Below are positions 41,886-51,348 of a DNA stretch of 64,000 nucleotides, in pieces. The stretch comes from Paludibacteraceae bacterium. GTDB taxonomy: Bacteria; Bacteroidota; Bacteroidia; Bacteroidales; Paludibacteraceae. The stretch lies in assembly GCA_031292565.1 (NCBI GenBank), contig JARLGW010000001.1, positions 806,001 through 870,000 of the forward strand, in the 5' to 3' direction. The notes below the pieces were generated by a model. That model did no database searches and was not told the DNA's origin. It saw only the letters and a list, made by a program, of their open reading frames with translations. Position numbers and translations under genes: made by a program. Numbering within the stretch: the stretch's first letter is position 1; every line of letters starts with the position of its first letter.

Positions 41886-43272
41886 CCGATTCTATCACCT
41901 TTATCTTTTTCCATTTTCCACCACGGAAACGAAGCATAAGAACGGTGCCAAACACGAAGAAAAGCAGAATAAGGAAGAACCAGCTCAAGGGTACAGACAA
42001 ATGAAACACGTTGAGCGAAAGATATAGTATAGGCACAAACAGCCAGTGAACAGAGATAGAGGCAAACATGGTGAAATACGTGTCGCCCGCCCCACGCAAA
42101 GCCCCCACCAAGGCCACCGTAACAGCTTCGGCAAGCACGTAGAGAGCGGCTATGCGAATCATGCTCACGGCTATTGGCACGGCTTGCGTATATATGGCCG
42201 TGGGCGTGTCGGGATGAAACACGTGCACCAACTGCATGGGGATGCTCACGAAAAGCAGCAGGATGGCCGCCGAGTAAAAAACACCGATTTTAATGCCCGA
42301 ATAAGCGGCATGCTCGGCCAAGAGGGTTCTACCCGCCCCCATGTACCGCCCCACCAGGCTGGTTACACCAATCTCTATGCCGATAAGGGGAATGAAGGAC
42401 ACCATGTCCCAGTTGAACATGATGGTGCTGGCCGTGGCCGCTACCTCGCCCTGCCCTTGAAACAGCCCTACCATGCAGGCAAAAGCCATGAAGTTGAGAA
42501 ACATTTCCAACCCCGCGGGCGAACCGTAGTAGAGCAACGTGCGCATTACCAACCAGTTGAAGCGAAATGATTTAAGCACGCCAAACTCGAACCGATTGTT
42601 GCGGCGCAGGTAGGCATAGAAAAGCATCAGCATGGCCGCCGCCTCACCACTCACGGTGGCAATTCCGGCACCACGGATACCCATCGGCTCGATGCCTAGC
42701 TTCCCGAAAATGAGGATATAATCCAGCACTATGTTAACCACTAGTGCGGCAAGCGTGGCATTCATCACCACACGCGTGTGCCCAATGCCTGAAAAATAGC
42801 AGGCAAGTACATGACGAAGCAGTCCGAATACACTGCACCAAGCCAATATATTAAGGTATTGTATCTGGTAGCCCACCTGCGAAAGAGGGATGTGCATCAG
42901 GTAGAAAAAGGAAATAACCACGGGTTTGAGCAACAGGATAATAGGCCAGGCCAACAACGCGATAAGCATGGCCTGAAAGGTAGCCTTGGGTGCGTTTTGC
43001 TTTTCAGCCGCCCCGTAATACTGCGCTACCAAAGCCGTGGAATATCCCGTGAGGCCGATAAAGAAAAACAGGAGTACTTCCAGGGCAATGCCTCCACCCA
43101 AAACGGCATTCATTTGCAAGGAATCCACACGAGCCAGAAAAAGGCGATCGGTAAAAACCATGATACCATCGCAAGCCATAGATATTATCATGGGCAAGGA
43201 AAGCACAAGCAGTTCTTTTACACCACCGGGTCTGTGGTAGTTCCGAAAGAAGGTTTTGAGTTGAGGAGACAT
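41869..43272 (-). CDS. MATE family efflux transporter (second)
   Basis: A 467-residue polytopic membrane exporter with about 12 helices. It begins with a charged region and PGGVKELLVLSLPMIISMAC, then DRLFLARVDSLQMNAVLGGG, and has LLRHVLACYFSGIGHTRVVM and GALRGAGDTYFTMFASISVH, all typical of MATE proteins. It is only distantly related to the MATE protein at 16203-17588. It has no linked regulator. The 3' end carries the promoter of the next gene, and its own promoter lies 30 nt upstream of the start. Confidence 0.93.
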   Translation of the reverse strand: MSPQLKTFFRNYHRPGGVKELLVLSLPMIISMACDGIMVFTDRLFLARVDSLQMNAVLGGGIALEVLLFFFIGLTGYSTALVAQYYGAAEKQNAPKATFQAMLIALLAWPIILLLKPVVISFFYLMHIPLSQVGYQIQYLNILAWCSVFGLLRHVLACYFSGIGHTRVVMNATLAALVVNIVLDYILIFGKLGIEPMGIRGAGIATVSGEAAAMLMLFYAYLRRNNRFEFGVLKSFRFNWLVMRTLLYYGSPAGLEMFLNFMAFACMVGLFQGQGEVAATASTIMFNWDMVSFIPLIGIEIGVTSLVGRYMGAGRTLLAEHAAYSGIKIGVFYSAAILLLFVSIPMQLVHVFHPDTPTAIYTQAVPIAVSMIRIAALYVLAEAVTVALVGALRGAGDTYFTMFASISVHWLFVPILYLSLNVFHLSVPLSWFFLILLFFVFGTVLMLRFRGGKWKKIKVIESVEKSN

Positions 43273-43301
43273 GGTGGAATGAATACGTTTTTTATTGAAG
43301 A

Positions 43302-43333
43302 CAAATGTAATATAGATTTTGCTTTTACCACAA
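43302..43333 (-). promoter_or_regulatory. Candidate promoter of the second MATE gene (TTG-N21-TACATTTG)
   Basis: Read on the minus strand: TTG (43331-43333), a 21-bp spacer and TACATTTG (43302-43309). The start codon lies 29 nt further. The -33 box falls inside one of the short direct repeats of this gap. Confidence 0.55.
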
Positions 43334-43434
43334 GGGGCGCAAAGAATTTCACAAGGAACACTGGTTTCATTTTCGGTAACTAGGCTTGGTGATTTTTACC
43401 GCAAGGGGGCGCGAAGGAATCGCAAGGGGCGCAA
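43326..43434. repeat. Two degenerate CGCAAGGGGCGCAAG-type direct repeats
   Basis: ACCACAAGGGGCGCAAAG at about 43327-43344 and ACCGCAAGGGGGCGCGAAG at about 43398-43416 are related, each followed by a (T)CACAAGG/CGCAAGG unit. A remnant of similar type (GCGCCTTAGCGT) is at about 21036. The unit spacing is irregular. Confidence 0.55.
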
Positions 43435-43458
43435 GTTTCTTTTTCCTTGATAATAACC

Positions 43459-43713
43459 TGAGTCCGATATGAAAATACATTTAGAATATTGATAATCAAT
43501 GTTTTTGTTTGCCGTAGGCAATATATTTCAATAGAAAAGTTAATCAAAAAAACTGATTCCCCGTGAGGGGATAAATATATGTTCCCTACGGGAAAAGGGT
43601 TTTTTAATAAGCTTCTTTTCTATTGAAATTAATCTCCTACGGAGAACTATTGTCTATTTATCAAATATAGAATATTATCTCTTATCTCAAACTTTGATTT
43701 ATATGTGAACTCA
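43459..43713. repeat. Family A terminal-inverted-repeat element, copy 3 (inverted)
   Basis: Reverse-complement orientation of copies 1 and 2, about 255 bp. It contains TTGCCGTAGGCAA (about 43510-43522), an arm ATATTTCAATAGAAAAG, CCCC-GTGA-GGGG (about 43559-43570), TTCCC-TACG-GGAA, the arm TTTTCTATTGAAATTAATCT and TCTCC-TAC-GGAGA (about 43632-43644). Ends are CTGAGTCCGATAT and the ATATGTGAACTCA counterpart. It fills most of the 43273-43823 gap between divergent genes. Confidence 0.78.
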
Positions 43714-43823
43714 CCTTAAATTATAGCATTATTTATTCATTTTTTTATATCGCTTGTTTTAAAAAACTGTACTTTCGTAAGCTCAATTTACATAGCAACA
43801 GACAAAAATATATTTTACTGATT

Positions 43824-45302
43824 ATGAAACACTTTGCTAAATTAATACTCATAGCTGTCACTATATTAGCATGCAGCTCGTGCCACAAAAAAGATTTCCC
43901 GGATAACTTGACTTGTATTCCGCAAAACGCAACCTTAGTGGCTAACGTGGATTTGGAGAAACTAATAGAAAAGGCTAACATAAAGGATTTTAAAACTTCC
44001 GGCTTATATACCTTGCTTAATCAGGATTTGCTCACCGACGAACCTTCGCTACGCGCACTACTAGAGAACCCCGAAAAAAGCGGCATCGCCTTTAAACAGG
44101 TATTCGGGTTCGTTACCATACAAAACGGGTTTGGAATCAGCTTGGAATTGAAGGACGATGATGATTTCAAAGATGCCATTGAAAAATTCTTGAAGGAGGA
44201 AAACATTGATTCCCCGATTTATAAAACTCCCGACTTTTATTTTCTAGCTATCCCCTCCGCTAAGGACAACACGCTTTTGATGTGGGACGAACACAAGGCT
44301 ATCATTTTCTCGAAAACAACCCGGTATGATGCCGAAAAGATTTTTAAAACAACAAAAGAAACGAGCATCGTAAAGCAAAAGGATTTTACTGACTTCTATA
44401 AAACCCGCAAGGATATTTCGGTGTGGGGGGCTAACAAAACGTTGTACCGATTGCTGGGGCAACATATTCAGAATCCGTTTTTGAATTTGGACGACAACGC
44501 GACAGCAGGCACCTACAGCCATGTGAATCTGGAATTTTTGAAAGGGGAAATACAAATATCCAACAAGGTAACGCCAACCGACTCGGTGGCAAAAATGGAT
44601 AAGCATATATTCAACGCGCAGCCTGACAACGAACTGCTAAAGTACTTGCCTAGCAAAAACCTGCTTACGCTCAAAGCTTCGCTGAACACGGCCACGCTGT
44701 TTGCACAACTAGGTGACGCGGAAGACCTTGCCATGCTGCTTTCGCCGAAATTGATTCAAGCTATCCACTCTATAAAAGGTGATGTGGTGCTAACGCTGCT
44801 CAATTCGTCGGAATACAATTTACCGCAGGTAGCTCTAGGGATAACAGCCAAGGACGAATCTCTGAAAAACGTGTTACTCAACGAGGTGTACAAAACCAGC
44901 CCAAAAAGCGAATTGGGTGGGTACACGGAGGTACGCGTAAGCGGCCTTACGGTTTTCGTGGCACAGAAAGGCACACATATATTAATAAGCAACAACGAAA
45001 CCGTGATACGCTCTTTTGCAAAAGGACAAACGGTGCCTGCCAGCATGGCTTCGGTGAAAGATATCAAGGAAAGCCCGGCTTATTTTTACATGAACCTGGA
45101 TTTCAATTCATACCCGTTGATGCTTAAAAGCTACATGCAATCATTCGGACTAGGCGATAAGTTTAATGCCGCCATCATGTTTAAAGACGTGGAGGCAAAA
45201 TATAACCACAAAGAAGCTACTAGCCAATATACCATACGCATGAAGGACGACAAGCAAAATAGCTTTGCCGCCCTTATAAATGGCGTGGGTAAAATGAACT
45301 AA
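43824..45302 (+). CDS. DUF4836 family lipoprotein
   Basis: A 492-residue exported protein of a Bacteroidetes family without known function. The signal MKHFAKLILIAVTILACSSC is a lipoprotein leader (acylated cysteine at about 17 or 20). The mature part has IPQNATLVANVDLEKLIEKA, KQVFGFVTIQNGFGISLELK and KGDVVLTLLNSSEYNLPQVA, a pattern of repeated alpha/beta units. It sits 39 bp before an ABC ATPase gene on the same strand, so it may be an accessory part of that transporter; this is inferred from position. A family A element lies upstream. Confidence 0.82.
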   Translation: MKHFAKLILIAVTILACSSCHKKDFPDNLTCIPQNATLVANVDLEKLIEKANIKDFKTSGLYTLLNQDLLTDEPSLRALLENPEKSGIAFKQVFGFVTIQNGFGISLELKDDDDFKDAIEKFLKEENIDSPIYKTPDFYFLAIPSAKDNTLLMWDEHKAIIFSKTTRYDAEKIFKTTKETSIVKQKDFTDFYKTRKDISVWGANKTLYRLLGQHIQNPFLNLDDNATAGTYSHVNLEFLKGEIQISNKVTPTDSVAKMDKHIFNAQPDNELLKYLPSKNLLTLKASLNTATLFAQLGDAEDLAMLLSPKLIQAIHSIKGDVVLTLLNSSEYNLPQVALGITAKDESLKNVLLNEVYKTSPKSELGGYTEVRVSGLTVFVAQKGTHILISNNETVIRSFAKGQTVPASMASVKDIKESPAYFYMNLDFNSYPLMLKSYMQSFGLGDKFNAAIMFKDVEAKYNHKEATSQYTIRMKDDKQNSFAALINGVGKMN

Positions 45303-45341
45303 TATAAAACCACATAAAACAAGAATCAAGATTTATTTTAA

Positions 45342-45986
45342 ATGCAGACAATAGAATTAAAAAAAATTGTGCCAAACCCGATTGTGGACATTGCTTCCAA
45401 GACTTCGGAAATTTGGTTTCAGCATAAAGAATTTACACGGGGAAAACATTATTTGATTACGGCCGAATCCGGTACGGGGAAATCATCGTTGTTTGATTTT
45501 TTATATGGCCGACGACGCGATTTTCAAGGCACGATGGCTTTCGACGGGAAAGAAACACAATCGCTCAAAGTGAGCGATTGGAACCACATCCGCCAACACA
45601 ACATTAGTTTGGTGTTTCAAGGGTTCCGCTTGTTTCCAGAACTTACCGTGTGGGAAAACCTGCAACTAAAAAACCAATTGACAGGCTACCTGCCCAATGA
45701 GAAGATGAAACAAATGCTTGAAACGCTGGGCATCCCGGACAAACAGGATGTACTGCTAAAGCTCCTCTCCTACGGTCAGCAACAACGAGTGGCCATTATA
45801 CGCGCCATGTGTCAGCCTTTCGACTTCTTATTGTTGGACGAACCGTTTAGCCACCTGGACGAACAGAACCAACAAATTATTTGCGGACTGGTAAATTCGG
45901 AGTTGAAGGAACGGGGGGCTAGTTTACTCCTTTGCTCGCTTGGCGACGAATACTTTTTCAATTACGATGAAAAATTAAAGATGTAA
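45342..45986 (+). CDS. ABC transporter ATP-binding protein (LolD/MacB-like)
   Basis: A 214-residue cytoplasmic ATPase. Walker A is AESGTGKSSL (residues about 41-50), the Q-loop lies in ISLVFQGFRLFPELTVWENL, the ABC signature is LLSYGQQQRVAI (about 142) and Walker B is FLLLDEPFSHLDE. The LFPELTVWENLQ region resembles the FtsE/LolD/MacB branch. The permease with an FtsX-like design is 93 bp downstream. It could power lipoprotein, lipid or peptide handling at the membrane; the cargo is not evident. Confidence 0.93.
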   Translation: MQTIELKKIVPNPIVDIASKTSEIWFQHKEFTRGKHYLITAESGTGKSSLFDFLYGRRRDFQGTMAFDGKETQSLKVSDWNHIRQHNISLVFQGFRLFPELTVWENLQLKNQLTGYLPNEKMKQMLETLGIPDKQDVLLKLLSYGQQQRVAIIRAMCQPFDFLLLDEPFSHLDEQNQQIICGLVNSELKERGASLLLCSLGDEYFFNYDEKLKM

Positions 45987-46079
45987 CATACAAAAGCTAC
46001 TCTTACAGTAATTTGAAAACAAGCATCTTCCAAATTTCTATAACGGGCGGTAATTTATTAATTATATAAACCATACACT

Positions 46080-47267
46080 ATGTTATTGTGGCGTTTATTA
46101 CGAAAAAATATTGTGGCGGGTCAGTTGATAGGATACATGGCGGCCACATTGCTCGGACTCACTATCGTGCTCCTTTCCTTGCAGTTCTATCACGACATAC
46201 AGCCGGTGTTCAGTGCCAAGGAAGGAGTGTTTGCCCGCGACTTTTTAGTGTTAAGCAAAAAGGTTTCCTTCTTAAAAACCTTTGGGATGGGCTCGTCGGA
46301 GTTTTCACCTGACGAACTGAACGAAATTAAATCGCAGCCTTTTGTGAAACGGCTGGCGGGGTTCACGGCTTCTAACTTCAAAGTATATGCCTCTACCAAC
46401 ATATCGGGCAAAACGGCTAATTTCAGTTCGCTCCTATTCTTTGAAGCGGTACCCGACAAGTTTCTTGACATCGACTCCACCGAATGGAAATGGAACCCCG
46501 GCAGCAAATTTATACCCATCGTTATCCCCCGCACCTATTTAGCGTTGTACAACTTCGGGTTTGCTCCCAGCCAAAACCTGCCTCAGCTATCGGAAAAAAC
46601 CATCGGGCTGATGAATATCAATATCGAAGTTACCGGGGCAAATAAAGATGCGGTGTTTCAAAGCCGCATTGTAGGGTTTACCGATCGGATCAACTCTATT
46701 TTGGTACCACAAAAATTTATCGACTGGGCTAACACGGAATTTGGAACGGGCAAAGAGCAACCTTCACGCATTATAGTGGAACCTCATAACCTGACCGACC
46801 CGGCCATTGGCAAATATTTTTCCACCCATCATTACGAAATTGCAAACGACAAGGCCGCAGCAGGCGAAGCTTCGGCATTTCTGCGCACCCTTATCATTAT
46901 TGTAATGGGTATCGGCATCATTATCACCATGCTAGCGTTGGGCTTAATGCTACTAAGCATCAACCTGCTCATTCAAAAGAACCATGATAAAATAGAAAAC
47001 CTGTCGCTGCTAGGCTTCCCCTCACATATTATTGCGCGCCCGTATCAATGGCTTGTTATTATCCTAAACGTGGGTATTTTGGGCATAGCCATCGGGGTGG
47101 TAACTTATTTCAGAGGCTATTATGCCGACTCGCTAAGCGTGGGCATGGGCATGACGGACAACAGCTTCGCGTGGACGTATATCCTGTGGGGCGTTTACAT
47201 CATAGCTGCACTATCTATTATAAACGTGGCTTGGATTTATTTAAAGGTAAAAGAAATACGAAAATAA
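46080..47267 (+). CDS. FtsX-like ABC transporter permease
   Basis: A 395-residue permease with four predicted transmembrane helices: one N-terminal (VAGQLIGYMAATLLGLTIVL, about residue 12), then a large periplasmic domain, and three at the C-terminus (IIIVMGIGIIITMLALGLML; WLVIILNVGILGIAIGVVTY; FAWTYILWGVYIIAALSIIN). The last loop follows the FtsX/MacB fold. It pairs with the ATPase 93 bp upstream. Being a single permease, it probably works as a homodimer. The function of the system is unknown, but the DUF4836 lipoprotein upstream may be part of it. Confidence 0.88.
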   Translation: MLLWRLLRKNIVAGQLIGYMAATLLGLTIVLLSLQFYHDIQPVFSAKEGVFARDFLVLSKKVSFLKTFGMGSSEFSPDELNEIKSQPFVKRLAGFTASNFKVYASTNISGKTANFSSLLFFEAVPDKFLDIDSTEWKWNPGSKFIPIVIPRTYLALYNFGFAPSQNLPQLSEKTIGLMNINIEVTGANKDAVFQSRIVGFTDRINSILVPQKFIDWANTEFGTGKEQPSRIIVEPHNLTDPAIGKYFSTHHYEIANDKAAAGEASAFLRTLIIIVMGIGIIITMLALGLMLLSINLLIQKNHDKIENLSLLGFPSHIIARPYQWLVIILNVGILGIAIGVVTYFRGYYADSLSVGMGMTDNSFAWTYILWGVYIIAALSIINVAWIYLKVKEIRK

Positions 47268-47358
47268 TTGCTCAATCAAAAGAGTTGATAGAACCCCATT
47301 GGCACCACACCGATGGGGTTTATCGTTTCCCACAAAAAACTGAATCCATATAAAATAA

Positions 47359-47531
47359 GGTTTCGGTGCTCTGCACCTTATGGTTCTCTGAAACGTTATT
47401 TTTACTACAAAGATTTAGGGACTCTGTCCCTTTGAATTACAAAAAACACCTGAATTTAGGTGCTGAGCACCGTAATCTTTGTAGTTCTTAACCTTTGCAA
47501 TGAAATACCCAAGGTACAGAGTACCGAAACC
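47359..47531. repeat. Family C terminal-inverted-repeat element with four short hairpins
   Basis: The ends are 19-bp inverted repeats with two differences: GGTTTCGGTGCTCTGCACC (47359-47377) and the reverse complement of GGTACAGAGTACCGAAACC (47513-47531). Inside are GGGAC-TCT-GTCCC (47418-47430) and GGTGC-TGA-GCACC (47459-47471), and paired arms ACTACAAAGATT (47405-47416) and AATCTTTGTAGT. Hairpin stems are 5 bp and loops 3 nt. It is non-coding and sits in the 47268-47856 gap upstream of dnaK. Confidence 0.75.
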
Positions 47532-47585
47532 TGTTAACGTGAATCTTGATTTCTAACTCAGGTAGAAGAGAATAATTCTGCCCTT

Positions 47586-47682
47586 TTGTCAGTATTTATG
47601 ACAATTTACAATCCCGTTTTTCCTCAAATGCTGTCAAAAAAGCAACCTTCACCCCTTTTCTTTTCTTGGCATAAGAATTGAA
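47586..47682 (+). promoter_or_regulatory. Possible sigma-54 promoter and palindromic activator site upstream of dnaK
   Basis: TTGGCATAAGAATTGAAA (TGGCA from 47667) fits the sigma-54 -24/-12 pattern TGGCAnnnnnnTTGCW with A instead of C in the -12 doublet. About 65 bp upstream lies the inverted repeat TTGTCA-N7-TGACAA (47586-47604), a typical distance for an enhancer-binding site. A related half-site occurs at 47632 and at 47692 (GCTGTCA and GCTGACA). The dnaK start is 175 nt downstream. Confidence 0.35.
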
Positions 47683-47856
47683 AAGAAGTAGCTGACAACA
47701 ACCTCCGGAGTTAAGTATCTATAAGAGATTATGGGTTTTGTCCGAAACTTGAATTTGTATTTTCTATTAGGCTATTGCCCCTTCCCGTTAGGGCGTTGAT
47801 AGCTAATTAAAAAACATTATATAAGAACTAACAATACAATTATTTATTAAATTATT

Positions 47857-49779
47857 ATGGGAAAAATTATTGGAATCGATTTAGGAACAACCAACTCCTG
47901 CGTAGCCGTAATGGAGGGTAACGAACCTATCGTTATTGCTAACAGTGAAGGAAAACGTACAACGCCTTCTGTAATTGGTTTTGTAGATGGTGGAGAACGC
48001 AAGATTGGTGATCCAGCCAAACGTCAAGCTATTACCAACCCACAGAAAACAGTGTTTTCTATCAAACGCTTCATGGGTGAAACATACGATCAGGTGCAAA
48101 AAGAAATTGCCCGTGTACCTTACAAGGTGGTAAAAGGCGACAACAACACTCCCCGTGTTGATATTGATGGCCGTATGTACTCTCCACAAGAAATTTCGGC
48201 TATGGTGCTTCAAAAAATGAAGAAAACGGCTGAGGACTATTTAGGTCAGGAAGTAACCGACGCGGTTATTACCGTACCTGCTTACTTTAACGATGCACAA
48301 CGTCAGGCTACCAAAGAAGCCGGAGAAATTGCTGGACTGAATGTAAAACGTATCGTGAACGAACCAACTGCCGCTGCCTTGGCTTACGGCTTGGACAAAA
48401 CAAACCATGAAATGAAAATCGTGGTGTTCGACTGCGGTGGTGGTACACACGATGTATCGGTACTTGAACTTGGCGACGGCGTGTTTGAAGTAAAATCGAC
48501 CGACGGTGATACTCACTTGGGTGGTGATGACTTCGACCACCGCATTATCGACTGGTTGGTACAAGAGTTTAAAGACGAAAACAGCGGTATGGATTTGAGC
48601 AAAGACCCAATGGCTCTTCAACGTTTGAAAGAATCTGCCGAAAAAGCAAAAATCGAATTATCAAATACCACGTCAAGCGAAATCAACTTGCCATACATTA
48701 TGCCGGTTGACGGGGTGCCTCGCCACTTGGTACGCACATTGACCCGTGCTAAATTCGAGCAACTGATTGACGATTTGATTCAACGCACCATTGCTCCTTG
48801 TAAAACAGCGTTGGAAAATGCAGGTTTGAAAACTTCTGATATTGACGAAATTATTTTGGTAGGTGGATCTACCCGTATCCCTGCTATTCAGGCTGCCGTA
48901 GAAAAATTCTTTGGCAAAGCTCCTTCAAAAGGTGTAAACCCCGATGAAGTAGTAGCCGTGGGTGCAGCTATTCAAGGTGGTGTGCTAACAGGTGAAGTGA
49001 AAGATGTATTGCTACTTGATGTTACTCCGCTTTCGTTGGGTATTGAAACTATGGGTGGCGTGATGACCCGTTTGATTGAATCGAACACAACCATCCCAAC
49101 CAAGAAATCGGAAACATTCTCAACAGCCAGCGATAACCAACCTTCAGTAGAAATACACGTGCTTCAAGGCGAACGCCCTATGGCTACACAAAATAAAACC
49201 ATTGGCCGCTTCCACTTGGACGGACTTCCTTCTGCTCCACGTGGTATCCCTCAAATTGAAGTAACGTTTGATATTGATGCCAACGGTATTTTGAAAGTAT
49301 CGGCCAAAGATAAAGCGACCGGAAAAGAACAATCTATCCGTATTGAAGCATCATCGGGCTTGAGCGACGACGAAATAAAACGTATGAAAGCTGAAGCCGA
49401 AGCGAATGCCGAAGCCGACAAAAAGGAAAAAGAACGCATTGAAAAATTGAATCAAGCTGACGGCATGATTTTCCAAACCGAAAAGCAACTGAAAGAAATC
49501 GGTGATAAAATTCCTGCGGATAAAAAAGCTCCAATCGAAGCCGCTTTGACCAAGCTGAAAGATGCTCACAAGGCTCAAGACATTGATGCGATAGACAAAT
49601 CGATGGAAGAACTGAACACTGCTTTCCATGCAGCTAGTCAGGATATGTACAACGCCACGCAAGGTGGTGCCGAAGCAGGCCCTCAACCGGGTGCAGAACA
49701 ACAAGCACAAGGTGGACAGTCAAACGGCAAACAAGATGGTGACAACGTTACCGATGTGGACTTTGAAGAAGTGAAATAA
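47857..49779 (+). CDS. dnaK: Molecular chaperone DnaK (Hsp70)
   Basis: DnaK binds hydrophobic peptides in an ATP-driven cycle with DnaJ and GrpE. The 640-residue protein is full length. It starts [20 protein letters not shown] and has the ATPase motifs [20 protein letters not shown] and [20 protein letters not shown], the linker region [19 protein letters not shown], and the C-terminal lid ending in [13 protein letters not shown]. The interior GGGTHD has H where GGGTFD is usual. It has a long upstream gap with an element and a possible sigma-54 promoter, and its own terminator. dnaJ and grpE are not adjacent. Confidence 0.98.
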   Translation: MGKIIGIDLGTTNSCVAVMEGNEPIVIANSEGKRTTPSVIGFVDGGERKIGDPAKRQAITNPQKTVFSIKRFMGETYDQVQKEIARVPYKVVKGDNNTPRVDIDGRMYSPQEISAMVLQKMKKTAEDYLGQEVTDAVITVPAYFNDAQRQATKEAGEIAGLNVKRIVNEPTAAALAYGLDKTNHEMKIVVFDCGGGTHDVSVLELGDGVFEVKSTDGDTHLGGDDFDHRIIDWLVQEFKDENSGMDLSKDPMALQRLKESAEKAKIELSNTTSSEINLPYIMPVDGVPRHLVRTLTRAKFEQLIDDLIQRTIAPCKTALENAGLKTSDIDEIILVGGSTRIPAIQAAVEKFFGKAPSKGVNPDEVVAVGAAIQGGVLTGEVKDVLLLDVTPLSLGIETMGGVMTRLIESNTTIPTKKSETFSTASDNQPSVEIHVLQGERPMATQNKTIGRFHLDGLPSAPRGIPQIEVTFDIDANGILKVSAKDKATGKEQSIRIEASSGLSDDEIKRMKAEAEANAEADKKEKERIEKLNQADGMIFQTEKQLKEIGDKIPADKKAPIEAALTKLKDAHKAQDIDAIDKSMEELNTAFHAASQDMYNATQGGAEAGPQPGAEQQAQGGQSNGKQDGDNVTDVDFEEVK

Positions 49780-49808
49780 GAGTTAACAAGTTAACCTTAT
49801 AAAAATAG

Positions 49809-49842
49809 AACCCCGCCAAGTATATACTTGACGGGGTTTTCT
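49809..49842 (+). terminator. Intrinsic terminator of dnaK
   Basis: AACCCCGCCAAGTA pairs with TACTTGACGGGGTT, one mismatch, followed by TTTTCT. It begins 30 nt after the dnaK stop. Confidence 0.88.
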
Positions 49843-49903
49843 ATTGGGAACAAAGCAACGATGGAAAAAACAACTAACTATTTTTGACATCTATGCTACA
49901 AAA

Positions 49904-49937
49904 AAAAGTTTACTGAAACGAATTTCAGCAAACTTTT
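49904..49937 (-). terminator. Intrinsic terminator of pgk
   Basis: AAAAGTTTACTGAAA (49904-49918) and TTTCAGCAAACTTTT (49923-49937) form a 15-bp stem with one mismatch and a 4-nt loop. It lies about 55 nt past the pgk stop and has an A run that reads as T on the minus strand. Confidence 0.8.
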
Positions 49938-49990
49938 CTATATCTCATTGGCAATAGTTTTTACCAACTATTTTTTGTCTATATGCTTTT

Positions 49991-51247
49991 TTAGAATCCG
50001 CGGATAGCTTTAATACCCGGAAGAACTTTTCCTTCCATGTATTCGAGCATAGCACCACCACCGGTAGAAACATAACTAACCTTGTCGGCCAATTTGTTTT
50101 TGTTGATAGCAGCCACCGAGTCGCCACCACCAATTAACGAGAATGCACCTTTAGAAGTTGCAGTTGCCACGGCATGAGCAATAGCAGTAGTTCCTTTGGC
50201 AAATTTCTCCATCTCAAATACACCCATCGGGCCGTTCCAAAGCACGGTTTTGGAGTTGGCAATTACTTCGCTGAACGTTTTAATCGTTTCGTCGGCAATA
50301 TCCAAGCCCATCCATCCGTCGGGAGTTTCGTTTGTTTTAGAAATATTGGTGTTCGCGTTCGCGTCAAATTTATCGGCGTTCACGGCATCCGTGGGGATAT
50401 ACACGTTTACACCTTTTGCTTTAGCCTTGTTTAGGATTTCAAGAGCCAAGTCCAGTTTATCTTCTTCGCAAAGCGAATTTCCTATTTTACCACCTTGAGC
50501 TTTGATAAAGGTATAAGTCATACCACCACCAATAATCAGGTTTTGCACGCGGTCGAGCAAGTTTTCGATAATCATAATTTTATCAGAAACCTTAGCACCA
50601 CCCATGATAGCGGTAAATGGAGCATGAGCATCTTTTAGCACCTTGTCCATCGCGATAAGTTCGCTATTGATAAGGTATCCGAACATTTTGTTTTCGGTAG
50701 AGAAGTATTCGGCAATAACAGCCGTGGAAGCATGTGCACGGTGTGCGGTACCAAATGCATCATTCACATATACATCGGCATACGAAGCTAATTTCTTAGC
50801 GAAATCTTTTTGTTTGGCTTTCAACTCTTTTTTAGCGGCAGCTTTTTCATCATCGTTGGCAAATTCGCCACGTGGTTTGCCTTCTTCTTCTTCATAGAAA
50901 CGAAGATTTTCAAGCAACAATACTTCACCTGCTTTTAATGCAGCAGCTTGAGCATCGGCATTTCCGCAATCTTCGGCAAATTGGATTTTCATACCCAATT
51001 TATCTTCCACGGCAGAGATAATTTGTTTTAATGAATATTTTGGGTCGGGATTTTGTTTCGGGCGACCCATGTGCGACATCAAAATAACGGAACCTCCGTC
51101 GGACAAAATCTTTTTGATAGTTGGCAATGCACCTCTTATTCGGGTATCATCACTCACAGCTCCAGTTTCTTTGTTCAATGGCACGTTAAAGTCCACTCGA
51201 ACGATAGCCTTCTTTCCGGCAAAATTGAAATTTTCAATTAGTTGCAT
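49991..51247 (-). CDS. pgk: Phosphoglycerate kinase
   Basis: PGK makes ATP and 3-phosphoglycerate from 1,3-bisphosphoglycerate in glycolysis. The 418-residue protein has [54 protein letters not shown] and [20 protein letters not shown], plus the nucleotide-binding end [13 protein letters not shown] and [19 protein letters not shown] box on the minus strand (51294-51301) lies about 47 nt upstream and a terminator lies downstream, so it is probably a single-gene unit. Confidence 0.98.
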   Translation of the reverse strand: MQLIENFNFAGKKAIVRVDFNVPLNKETGAVSDDTRIRGALPTIKKILSDGGSVILMSHMGRPKQNPDPKYSLKQIISAVEDKLGMKIQFAEDCGNADAQAAALKAGEVLLLENLRFYEEEEGKPRGEFANDDEKAAAKKELKAKQKDFAKKLASYADVYVNDAFGTAHRAHASTAVIAEYFSTENKMFGYLINSELIAMDKVLKDAHAPFTAIMGGAKVSDKIMIIENLLDRVQNLIIGGGMTYTFIKAQGGKIGNSLCEEDKLDLALEILNKAKAKGVNVYIPTDAVNADKFDANANTNISKTNETPDGWMGLDIADETIKTFSEVIANSKTVLWNGPMGVFEMEKFAKGTTAIAHAVATATSKGAFSLIGGGDSVAAINKNKLADKVSYVSTGGGAMLEYMEGKVLPGIKAIRGF

Positions 51248-51293
51248 ATTGATTTAATTTTTAAGTATATCCTTTCTTTTTGCACGAGGCACA

Positions 51294-51301
51294 CAAAGGT
51301 A
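51294..51301 (-). promoter_or_regulatory. Candidate -7 box (TACCTTTG) of pgk
   Basis: On the minus strand this reads TACCTTTG, a TAnnTTTG match, 46 nt before the pgk ATG. A -33 TTG at the usual distance is not evident. Confidence 0.45.
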
Positions 51302-51327
51302 AAAATATTTATGAAAAATAAGCGTTA

Positions 51328-51348
51328 AGAGGGAATTTTTATCCCTCT
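51328..51348 (-). terminator. Hairpin at the end of the exosortase-like gene
   Basis: AGAGGGA (51328-51334) and TCCCTCT (51342-51348) pair around a 7-nt loop that contains the stop codon of the exosortase-like gene. It may end transcription before pgk. Confidence 0.5.

Noticed and set aside
43326-43434. Possible CRISPR-like direct repeats
   Set aside because: Only two degenerate units, irregular spacing, no cas genes and no regular spacers.
48241-48621. A 126-residue minus-strand frame within dnaK
   Set aside because: Antisense shadow of a highly conserved gene.
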